From NCBI GenBank assembly GCA_903872005.1, contig CAIQJD010000518.1, forward strand, positions 1 to 5,027: a stretch of 5,027 nucleotides of DNA, read 5' to 3'. This document shows, piece after piece, positions 1 through 5,027 of this stretch (its first letter is position 1; the number at the start of each line of letters is the position of its first letter). Below the pieces are notes generated by a model. The model ran no database searches. It saw only the letters and a list, made by a program, of their open reading frames with translations, and had not been told where the DNA came from. This DNA is from an uncultured bacterium. GTDB lineage: Bacteria; Chloroflexota; Anaerolineae; JACIWP01. A program made the position numbers and the translations under genes.

Positions 1-1260
1 GAGCCGCGCTTCTTCATGCGCTTGCGGCGCTACGAAGACCGCATCGCGGCATTGGGCGAATCCTTTGGCCTGCGCGTCGATCCACGCGCCAAGATCTGGC
101 AGCTCTCCGTCGGCGAGCAGCAGCGCGTCGAAATCCTCAAGATGCTCTATCGTGGCGCGGATGTGCTCATCATGGATGAGCCGACGGCGGTGTTGGCCCC
201 GCAGGAAATTGAAGACCTCTTTCGCGTCTTGCGTTCGATGTGCGCGGAAGGAAAGTCCATCGTCTTCATTTCCCACAAGCTGGGCGAGGTGATGCAGATT
301 GCCGACCGTATCACGGTCTTGCGTAAGGGCAAAGTGACGGCGGCCGGCTTGCTTCCCCGTGAGACGAATCCGGCCGAATTGGCGCAATTGATGGTAGGGC
401 GCAGCGTGCTCTTCCGCATCGAGAAAGCGCCCTTGCAGTCGGGGCCGCTGGCCCTCTCTGTGGAGCAGGTCACGGCCGAGAATGACAAGGGCTTGCCGGC
501 GCTGCGCGGCATCTCTTTGCAGGTGCATGCGGGCGAGATTCTGGGGGTGGCCGGCGTGGCCGGCAATGGGCAGCGTGAGCTGGCTGAGGTGATCGCCGGC
601 CTGCGGCGCTGCACGGCCGGCCTGGTGCGCGTGGGCGACAAGGTGGTGAGCAACAAGCCGGCGCGGCTCGCCATTGATGAGGGCGTCTCGTATGTGCCGG
701 AAGATCGTCGCGAGGTGGGTAGCTCGCCCAACCATTCCATCACGAACAATTTGATCCTCAAGTCGTACCGCAAAGCGCCCATCGCCGACGGGCCGGCGAT
801 CAACCGGCCGCGGGCGCGCCAGCATGCCGAGGAGCTCAAAGCGCAGTACGAAATCGTGGCTCCGACTGTTGAGACGCCGGTGCGGTTGCTGTCGGGCGGC
901 AACTTGCAGCGTGTCATTCTGGCGCGGGAGATTTCGGCCGGGCCGGAGCTGATGATCGCCATGCAGCCGACGCGCGGCCTCGATGTCGGGGCCATTGAGG
1001 GCGTGCAACGCCTGCTGCTGGATCTGCGGCAGGCCGGCACGGCCGTGCTGCTGATCTCCGAGGAGCTGGACGAGATTATTACGCTCAGTGATCGGATCGT
1101 CGTGCTCTACGAAGGGCGCGTGGTGGGCGAAGTTTCCGGCCAGGTGGGCGACGCGGAGCGCCAACGGATCGGCTTGATGATGACCGGGCAATATCGGGTT
1201 ACAGAAGGATGCGATCAGCCGGCGACGGCAGGAGCCGCGCAAGGGGGAGTGCAGCCATGA
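1..1260 (+). CDS. BMP-family (nucleoside/purine-type) ABC importer, tandem ATP-binding protein, 5' partial
   Basis: This is the cytoplasmic ATPase of an ABC importer, carrying two fused nucleotide-binding domains. The frame is open from base 1, so the ATG at 16 is internal; 419 residues are visible. Family members run to about 500 residues, so roughly 80-100 are missing, including the first Walker A. NBD1 shows the signature LSVGEQQRVEI (residues 35-45), Walker B VLIMDEP (55-61) and the H-loop ISHK (His92). NBD2 is degenerate: its P-loop region reads GVAGNGQRE without the Lys-Ser/Thr, Walker B reads LMIAMQP (no Asp, Glu replaced by Gln), and the H-loop His is Glu (ISEEL). Its signature LSGGNLQR (297-304) and PTRGLDVGA are kept. 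From family knowledge, this pattern together with YVPEDRRE points to the YufO/NupO type rather than a ribose RbsA, so nucleosides or purines are the likely substrate; this is not proven. The stop overlaps the next start by 4 bp, implying translational coupling. Confidence 0.93.
   Translation, partial: EPRFFMRLRRYEDRIAALGESFGLRVDPRAKIWQLSVGEQQRVEILKMLYRGADVLIMDEPTAVLAPQEIEDLFRVLRSMCAEGKSIVFISHKLGEVMQIADRITVLRKGKVTAAGLLPRETNPAELAQLMVGRSVLFRIEKAPLQSGPLALSVEQVTAENDKGLPALRGISLQVHAGEILGVAGVAGNGQRELAEVIAGLRRCTAGLVRVGDKVVSNKPARLAIDEGVSYVPEDRREVGSSPNHSITNNLILKSYRKAPIADGPAINRPRARQHAEELKAQYEIVAPTVETPVRLLSGGNLQRVILAREISAGPELMIAMQPTRGLDVGAIEGVQRLLLDLRQAGTAVLLISEELDEIITLSDRIVVLYEGRVVGEVSGQVGDAERQRIGLMMTGQYRVTEGCDQPATAGAAQGGVQP
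1241..1249 (+). promoter_or_regulatory. Ribosome binding site that fixes the permease 1 start
   Basis: AAGGGGGAG lies 7 nt before the ATG at 1257 and inside the end of the ATPase gene. It decides between this ATG and an in-frame upstream ATG at 1209. The only purine run near 1209 (GAAGG) directly abuts that codon, which is too close to serve as a Shine-Dalgarno site. The 1257 start also gives the usual ATGA overlap with the upstream stop. Confidence 0.75.
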
Positions 1261-2387
1261 CCAGCTCTTCGACGCCGGCGAGTCGTCGCCGGCCGGGCTT
1301 GCCCTTTGCCGTGAAGATCGAGCCGCGGATCGAGGACACGCCGCGCTGGCTGCCGCTGGTCGTCTCGCTGGGGGCCATTGTGGCGGCCCTCGTCATCAGC
1401 GGCATCGTCCTGGCCCTGGTGGGCGGCGATCCCTTTGCCACGTACGCGCACATGGCGCGGGCCTCTTTTGGGGATATCGGCGTCTTCTCGGATACGCTGG
1501 TGAAGGCGACGCCGCTGATCCTGGTCGGGCTGGCGTGCGCGTTGGCGTTTCGAATGCGCCTGTGGAATATTGGCGCGGAGGGGCAGTTCTTCCTGGGCGC
1601 CTTCGCTGCCAGCGCCGTGGTGCTGACGCCGATTCTGCCGGCTTCAACGCCGCGCCCGATCATGTTGTTGGCGATGGGGCTGGCCGGCTTCGTCGGCGGC
1701 GCATTGTGGGGCCTGCTGCCGGGCTATCTCAAGGCCAAGCTGAAGGTGAACGAAGTCGTCACGACCTTGATGATGAACTATATCGCCGTCGCCTGGAACA
1801 ATTTCTTCATCTATGGCGTGTGGAGCGAGCGTGGCTTCCAGATGAGTCCAGTCTTCCCGGAGTCGGCGTGGATGCCGCGCCTGACGGACTATGCCGAGAC
1901 TGTGCCGCTCTTCAGTGGGCTGACGTTGCATCTGGGGCTGCTCGTTGGCATCGTGGCGGCCGGCGTGTTGTGGTGGGTCATCTATCGAAGCCGCTGGGGC
2001 TACGAGCTGCACCTGATTGGCGACAATCCCCAGGCGGCGCGTTACGCCGGCATCAGTATCGTCAGGAACACCGTGCTGGTGATGATGGTTTCGGGGGGGC
2101 TGGCCGGCCTGGCCGGCATGTCCGAGATTTCGGGCGTCGTGCATCGCCTGCAAGGGGCCATCTCGCCGGGGTACGGTTTCACCGGCATCATTGTGGCCTG
2201 GCTCGCCAAGCTCAACCCGCTGGTGGTAGTGCCGGTGTCCATCCTCTTCGGGGCGCTAATCCTGGCCGGCCGGGAGATACAGCCATCGGGCATCCCGCGT
2301 CTGATTCAGGGCATCATCTTGTTCATGCTCATCAGTAGCGACGTATTGCTGCGCTATCGCGTGCGTATCGTGCGAAAGGAGAGCTAG
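1257..2387 (+). CDS. BMP-family ABC importer permease 1 (YufP/NupP-like, BPD_transp_2)
   Basis: This is an inner-membrane permease of 376 residues, a normal family length, and one half of the translocation channel. The N-terminus (about residues 1-30) is hydrophilic and Arg/Pro-rich. About nine or ten hydrophobic segments follow, the first near 31-56. Motifs visible and typical of this permease class are NIGAEGQ (104-110), VNEVVTTLMMNYIA (164-177), the cytoplasmic loop GDNPQAARYAGI (255-266, contacting the ATPase in homologues), and the glycine-rich GGLAGLAGMSEISG followed by SPGYGFTGIIVAWL. The start at 1257 is chosen from the 4-bp overlap with the ATPase stop and the Shine-Dalgarno site at 1241-1249. 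The second permease begins 3 bp after the stop. The substrate is inferred as a nucleoside or purine-like compound from the family only; closely related permeases in other bacteria may carry other small molecules. Confidence 0.93.
   Translation: MTSSSTPASRRRPGLPFAVKIEPRIEDTPRWLPLVVSLGAIVAALVISGIVLALVGGDPFATYAHMARASFGDIGVFSDTLVKATPLILVGLACALAFRMRLWNIGAEGQFFLGAFAASAVVLTPILPASTPRPIMLLAMGLAGFVGGALWGLLPGYLKAKLKVNEVVTTLMMNYIAVAWNNFFIYGVWSERGFQMSPVFPESAWMPRLTDYAETVPLFSGLTLHLGLLVGIVAAGVLWWVIYRSRWGYELHLIGDNPQAARYAGISIVRNTVLVMMVSGGLAGLAGMSEISGVVHRLQGAISPGYGFTGIIVAWLAKLNPLVVVPVSILFGALILAGREIQPSGIPRLIQGIILFMLISSDVLLRYRVRIVRKES
2375..2383 (+). promoter_or_regulatory. Ribosome binding site of permease 2
   Basis: AAAGGAGAG lies 7 nt before the ATG at 2391 and inside the last codons of permease 1. 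It is a strong Shine-Dalgarno sequence. With only 3 bp between the genes, it supports coupled translation of the two permease subunits in similar amounts. Confidence 0.75.
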
Positions 2388-2390
2388 GGC

Positions 2391-3356
2391 ATGGACTGGA
2401 TTGTGATTCTTCAGGCCGGCGTTGCCTCTGGCACGGTCTTGCTCTTCGCTACGATCGGGGAGATCTTCTGCGAGCGGGCCGGCGTGCTCAATCTGGGCCT
2501 CGAAGGCATGATGCTCATTGGGGCAATGAGCGCGTTTCGGGTAGTCGTCTACACCGGCAACCCCTGGCTGGGACTGCTGGTCGCCATGTTGGTTGCCGGC
2601 GCGACGAGCCTGTTACATGGGTTCACCACGATCCATTTGCAGGCGGATCAGGTGGTCAGCGGGCTGTCGCTGACGTTTCTCTGCACCGGCTTGAGCCTGG
2701 TTTTCGGGGAGGGTCTGAGCAAGGCCGGCACCGTCGCGTTTCTGCCCGATCTGACTATTCCCCTGTTGAGCCAAATCCCGGCGCTGGGGCCGGTATTGTT
2801 CAAAGAGCAGAGCATCCTGGTCTATTTCGGCTATTTGCTCTTCCCGGCGGCCTGGTACTATATCAATCACACGCGGCCGGGCATGCATTTGCGGGCCGTG
2901 GGAGAATATCCGGCCGCGGCGGACGCGTTGGGGATCAACGTCTATCGCTTGCGCTATACGTATGTGTTCGTGGGCGGGCTGCTGGCCGGCCTGGCCGGCG
3001 CAACGATCAGTCTGGCCGTTGCGCCGGGTTGGTTCAGCGAGATGACGACGTCCGGGCAGGGGTGGATTGCCATCGGTCTGGTGATCTTCGCGCAGTGGAA
3101 TCCGATTCGGGCGGCCGGCGGCGCGTACATCTTCGGCGCGCTGCGCCGGCTGATCCTCGACCTGCAGGCTCCGATGGCGTTGCTGGGGCTGCCCAACCCG
3201 TTCTACTATAATCCCTATTGGGGCTTCTTCTTGCAGATGATGCCCTATGCTTTCACGATAGCGGTCTTGATCATTGGGTCGCGCGAGGCGATGCGGAAGC
3301 GGTTGGGCGCGCCGGCGGCGTTGGGGTTGCCCTTCGTGCGTTCCGAGCGCGGGTAG
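2391..3356 (+). CDS. BMP-family ABC importer permease 2 (YufQ/NupQ-like, BPD_transp_2)
   Basis: This is an inner-membrane permease of 321 residues, full length for the YufQ-like subunit and the partner of the permease encoded just upstream. The hallmark is the N-terminal motif ERAGVLNLGLEGMMLIGA (28-45), which is diagnostic for this half of the heterodimer. It also has the loop GEYPAAADALGI (171-182), equivalent to the GENP..AAD loop of homologues that docks on the ATPase, and SGQGWIAIGLVIFAQWNP (221-238). About eight or nine hydrophobic segments span residues 4-297. The tail from about 298 is basic (SREAMRKRLG) and probably cytoplasmic. It starts 3 bp after permease 1 with its own Shine-Dalgarno site. 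The last codon and stop run straight into a GCCGGC site (3356-3361). It is the last transporter gene in the run; the next gene on the same strand starts 107 bp downstream. Confidence 0.94.
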   Translation: MDWIVILQAGVASGTVLLFATIGEIFCERAGVLNLGLEGMMLIGAMSAFRVVVYTGNPWLGLLVAMLVAGATSLLHGFTTIHLQADQVVSGLSLTFLCTGLSLVFGEGLSKAGTVAFLPDLTIPLLSQIPALGPVLFKEQSILVYFGYLLFPAAWYYINHTRPGMHLRAVGEYPAAADALGINVYRLRYTYVFVGGLLAGLAGATISLAVAPGWFSEMTTSGQGWIAIGLVIFAQWNPIRAAGGAYIFGALRRLILDLQAPMALLGLPNPFYYNPYWGFFLQMMPYAFTIAVLIIGSREAMRKRLGAPAALGLPFVRSERG

Positions 3357-3406
3357 CCGGCCTTGGATTGTGCAGCTTGCCTTCGCCGGCGTCGCCATGG
3401 GGCGGC

Positions 3407-3438
3407 GGGGTAGGGTGCGCCAGAGCGCACCCTACCCC
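3407..3438. repeat. Perfect 14-bp palindromic hairpin in the permease 2/DUF1028 gap
   Basis: The left arm GGGGTAGGGTGCGC (3407-3420) is exactly complementary to GCGCACCCTACCCC (3425-3438), with the 4-nt loop CAGA. It starts 50 bp after the permease stop and ends 25 bp before the DUF1028 start codon. As RNA it would be very stable. Only TT follows the right arm, so it is not a textbook rho-independent terminator. It could reduce read-through from the transporter operon, protect its 3' end, or be a dispersed REP-like element. The related palindrome at 4325-4343 favours the last option, but two copies are thin evidence. Confidence 0.75.
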
Positions 3439-3451
3439 TTGAGCGATACAT

Positions 3452-3457
3452 GGGGAG
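3452..3457 (+). promoter_or_regulatory. Ribosome binding site of the DUF1028 gene
   Basis: GGGGAG lies 6 nt before the ATG at 3464, just after the hairpin at 3407-3438 and outside its stem. It supports the 3464 start, which places Thr at residue 2, as is usual at the N-terminus of this family. Confidence 0.65.
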
Positions 3458-3463
3458 ATTACC

Positions 3464-4192
3464 ATGACGACCTACACGGTGATGGGGCGTTGTGCGGCGA
3501 CCGGCCACTTGGGGATTGGCTTGACGACCGCCTCGCTTGCCGTGGGCGGCTTCGTCCCCTTTCTCACGGCCGGCGGCGACATCGTGGCATCCCAGGCTTA
3601 CGCCCAACCGGGGCTGGGCCTGGAAGCGGTCAGGCTGCTGAACGCCGGCCTCTGCTGCGCCGACTTGCTGGCGCGCCTGAATGCGTTCGATTCATTTTTC
3701 GCCTACCGGCAGCTTGGCGTGCTCACCCGGTCGGGTGAGAGCTTCGTCCATACCGGCGCGCAGACGCGACCCTGGGCAGGCCATCGCATCGGGCCGGATT
3801 ATCTGGTGATGGGGAACGTGCTGGCCGGCGAGAGGGTGCTGGCGGCGATGGCGACGGCCTTCGAGGGGCGCGCCGGCGATCTGGCGGATCGGCTGCTGGC
3901 GGCGCTGGAAGCCGGCCGTGACGCCGGCGGACAGGTGGGGCCGGGCGGCCGGCGCTACGCCGAGCGCTCTGCGGCGCTGCGGATAGTGGGCGAGGGGGGC
4001 TACCCGGAGCTGGACCTGCGTGTGGATATGCACGCCGCCGCCGTAGGGGAGCTGCGCCGCATGTACGACATCTATAAGGCGTACAATCTGTACAACCGGC
4101 TGCGGGCAGAGGATCCACCGCACACGCCGGCGCTGGCGGAATGGGAAGACACGCACCTGCGCGAGAATCCGCCGCCCCCGGTGTTCGCCTGA
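3464..4192 (+). CDS. DUF1028 family protein (Ntn-hydrolase superfamily)
   Basis: This is a complete 242-residue protein of the DUF1028 family, predicted soluble and without a signal peptide. Family features in order are: N-terminal MTTYTVMGRCAATGHLGIG (1-19); SLAVGGFVPFLTAGGDIVASQAYAQPGLG (24-52, in two blocks); RQLGVL (82-87); HTGAQTRPWAGHRIG (96-110); the conserved VMGNVLAGERVLAAM (115-129); ALEAGRDAGGQ (147-157); RSAALRIV (168-175); and LDLRVDMH (183-190). After about residue 200 comes a charged tail ending in a short proline run. DUF1028 proteins adopt the Ntn-hydrolase fold, so an N-terminal Thr (2 or 3) exposed by Met removal is a possible nucleophile. That is inferred, and no substrate is established. 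It follows an importer operon on the same strand after 107 bp, so it may act on the imported compound. Co-transcription is uncertain because of the hairpin in between. The family assignment is firm; the function is open. Confidence 0.9.
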   Translation: MTTYTVMGRCAATGHLGIGLTTASLAVGGFVPFLTAGGDIVASQAYAQPGLGLEAVRLLNAGLCCADLLARLNAFDSFFAYRQLGVLTRSGESFVHTGAQTRPWAGHRIGPDYLVMGNVLAGERVLAAMATAFEGRAGDLADRLLAALEAGRDAGGQVGPGGRRYAERSAALRIVGEGGYPELDLRVDMHAAAVGELRRMYDIYKAYNLYNRLRAEDPPHTPALAEWEDTHLRENPPPPVFA

Positions 4193-4255
4193 CGCAGTGA
4201 ACTCGGCCGGCGGACCGCTCTTTGAGGACTGGCGCCCATCTCTGTCTGATAGGCG

Positions 4256-4292
4256 CAACGCCCCTCCCGTGGTTGTGACGTGAGGGGCGTTG
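4256..4292. terminator. Candidate bidirectional terminator between convergent genes
   Basis: CAACGCCCCTC (4256-4266) pairs perfectly with GAGGGGCGTTG (4282-4292). After one mismatch the stem continues for 3 bp (CGT/ACG) around a 7-nt loop. It lies 63 bp after the DUF1028 stop and 51 bp beyond the stop of the minus-strand gene, so it could end transcripts from both sides. No T-run follows on either strand, so it may act as a weak or assisted terminator or as a 3'-end stabiliser. Confidence 0.6.
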
Positions 4293-4324
4293 GAATTCCG
4301 TGGGTGAGACTGACGCGGCCGACC

Positions 4325-4343
4325 GATGCGCCAGGGGCGCATC
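4325..4343. repeat. Small palindrome related to the 3407-3438 hairpin, abutting a stop codon
   Basis: GATGCGCC (4325-4332) pairs perfectly with GGCGCATC (4336-4343) around the 3-nt loop AGG. It shares the core GCGCCAG and the flank CATCCTAC/CACCCTAC with the hairpin at 3407-3438. A G-C pair in that copy is an A-T pair here, so pairing is preserved. On the minus strand it immediately follows the TAG stop at 4346-4344. That TAG occupies the same place as the TAG in the GTAGGGTGCGC arm of the first copy. It could also act as a 3'-end hairpin for the minus-strand gene. Confidence 0.55.
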
Positions 4344-5027
4344 CTACGGGAGCGGGGCCTCGATCTTGATCTTCGGGTCGTACTCGATCTGCTGCACGGT
4401 GGTAGACTTCACGCCGGCATATTCGCCCTGCATTTCGGCCTTGACCGGCAGACCTGTGGCAACGTCCACCCACATCTTGATCGAGCTGGTGATTTGCTGG
4501 CCGGCCAGCGTTGCCGATTGGGTGAAGGTGTAGACCTGCGCCGGCTTGCCATTGATGGCCTCGGTTCCGATCAGCTTGACGTCGCTGATGCCCTTCTGCG
4601 TCTCTTCGGTCAGGCCGCTCAAAAGCGACTGCGTCATAGTCCCGACGTCAACCGGGAAGACCGTCCAGGTTTCGCCAGATTTCTGGTAGGTCTTCGTGCC
4701 GACGATGATGAATTCCATCTTGTTCTGCCCCGCCTGCGTGATCAGGTGGAAGCGGTCGGGCAGAATCATCTCGCCCGTCAGCTCCGTGGTTGTCTGACCG
4801 CTGGTGATCGTAGACTTGGTGCGGAACGGGCCGGCTTTCAGTTGGGCCTGATACGCCTTGATGATCGCATCACGCGGCGCGCCGGCCGGCTGGACAGGCG
4901 CGCTCGTGGCCGTGGCCGGCACGGCCGTCGCGGTTGCTGCGACGGTGGGCGGCGCCGCGGTGGCTGTAGCGGTCGGAGCCGGCTTTGTCGGCGTCGCTGC
5001 CGGCGGTTGCGTCGCGGAGGCGGGGGC
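4344..5027 (-). CDS. Secreted or lipoprotein-like protein with Ala/Thr/Pro-rich linker and LolA/LppX-like domain, 5' partial
   Basis: The C-terminal 227 residues of a probable exported protein are visible. The frame stays open to the right edge, so the GTG at 4922 is internal and the true start, signal peptide and any lipobox Cys lie outside the window. Visible residues 1-51 are a low-complexity linker of Ala, Thr and Pro (for example ATPTKPAPTATATAAPP), typical of surface lipoproteins in Chloroflexota. Residues 52-227 form a compact domain beginning RDAIIKAYQAQLKAGPFR. Alternating strands follow: GEMILPDRFHLI, KMEFIIVGTKTYQKSGETW, KPAQVYTFTQSA, SIKMWVDVATGLPVKAEM, ending YDPKIKIEAPLP. This strand pattern and the 'dominant substitution GLPVK' step resemble the LolA/LppX_LprAFG lipid-binding fold. 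That is a pattern-based inference, and the ligand and role are unknown. The gene converges on the DUF1028 gene, so it belongs to another transcription unit. The coding assignment is solid; the family is moderately sure. Confidence 0.8.
   Translation of the reverse strand, partial: APASATQPPAATPTKPAPTATATAAPPTVAATATAVPATATSAPVQPAGAPRDAIIKAYQAQLKAGPFRTKSTITSGQTTTELTGEMILPDRFHLITQAGQNKMEFIIVGTKTYQKSGETWTVFPVDVGTMTQSLLSGLTEETQKGISDVKLIGTEAINGKPAQVYTFTQSATLAGQQITSSIKMWVDVATGLPVKAEMQGEYAGVKSTTVQQIEYDPKIKIEAPLP

Noticed and set aside
147..1040. Long open frame of 297 codons on the minus strand opposite the ATPase
   Set aside because: It is a shadow of the ATPase gene in GC-rich DNA. Its product is Ser/Arg-rich with no recognisable domain, while the plus strand shows clear ABC motifs.
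1209..1256. Upstream in-frame ATG at 1209 as start of permease 1
   Set aside because: There is no properly spaced Shine-Dalgarno site, and it would overlap the ATPase gene by 52 bp. The ATG at 1257 has AAGGGGGAG at 7 nt and the typical ATGA overlap.
2101..2118. Tandem CTGGCCGGC in permease 1, repeated in permease 2 near 2983-2999
   Set aside because: It encodes the conserved Leu-Ala-Gly repeats of the permease family. As a repeat it is explained by protein sequence plus the general GCCGGC excess.
1535..2338. Overlapping plus-strand frame of 267 codons within permease 1
   Set aside because: The translation is Arg/Gly-rich and without membrane segments. The permease frame carries all the conserved motifs.
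2613..3398. Minus-strand frame of 261 codons opposite permease 2
   Set aside because: The product is Arg/Gln/Pro-rich and has no family resemblance. It is an antisense shadow of the permease.
3722..3739. Inverted repeat CTCACCCG-GT-CGGGTGAG inside the DUF1028 gene
   Set aside because: It is an 8-bp stem with a 2-nt centre inside conserved coding sequence. One such palindrome in 5 kb of GC-rich DNA is compatible with chance.
4292..4299. GGAATTCC palindrome after the terminator stem
   Set aside because: It is a short 8-bp palindrome expected by chance, with no flanking structure or second copy.
3692..4342. Minus-strand frame of 216 codons opposite DUF1028
   Set aside because: The sequence is low-complexity and Arg/His-rich and overlaps a confidently assigned conserved gene.

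Overview
The window is a GC-rich, gene-dense bacterial segment. It probably comes from a member of the Chloroflexota (Caldilineae/Anaerolineae-like). That guess rests on the Ala/Thr/Pro-rich linker of the minus-strand secreted or lipoprotein gene, the general look of the proteins and the base composition. It is an inference, since there is no rRNA or marker gene here.

Positions 1-3356 hold three consecutive plus-strand genes of one ABC importer. It is of the BMP-family (basic membrane protein A-like) nucleoside/purine type, like Bacillus subtilis yufOPQ/nupOPQ. The order is a 5'-truncated tandem ATPase, then two different permeases of the BPD_transp_2 class. The first two genes overlap by 4 bp (ATGA) and the next two are 3 bp apart, so this is one operon. 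A BMP-type substrate-binding lipoprotein gene is expected upstream, outside the window.

Positions 3357-3463 are a short gap with a perfect 14-bp hairpin. Then 3464-4192 encodes a complete DUF1028 protein of the Ntn-hydrolase superfamily. It lies on the same strand and may be functionally linked to the importer, for example by hydrolysing an amide-containing imported compound.

Positions 4193-4343 separate convergent genes. They hold a strong hairpin (candidate bidirectional terminator) and a second palindrome related in sequence to the one at 3407-3438. From 4344 to the right edge, on the minus strand, is the C-terminal part of a secreted or lipoprotein-like protein: a low-complexity linker followed by a beta-rich domain resembling the LolA/LppX_LprAFG fold. 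Its N-terminus lies beyond the right edge.

Two signals are not explained by the genes. The palindromic hexamer GCCGGC occurs about 48 times by hand count, roughly ten times chance, in all reading frames and between genes. There is also a possible family of small palindromic repeats with a compensatory base-pair change between its two copies. No CRISPR array, tRNA, rRNA, transposase or clear new defence system was found.
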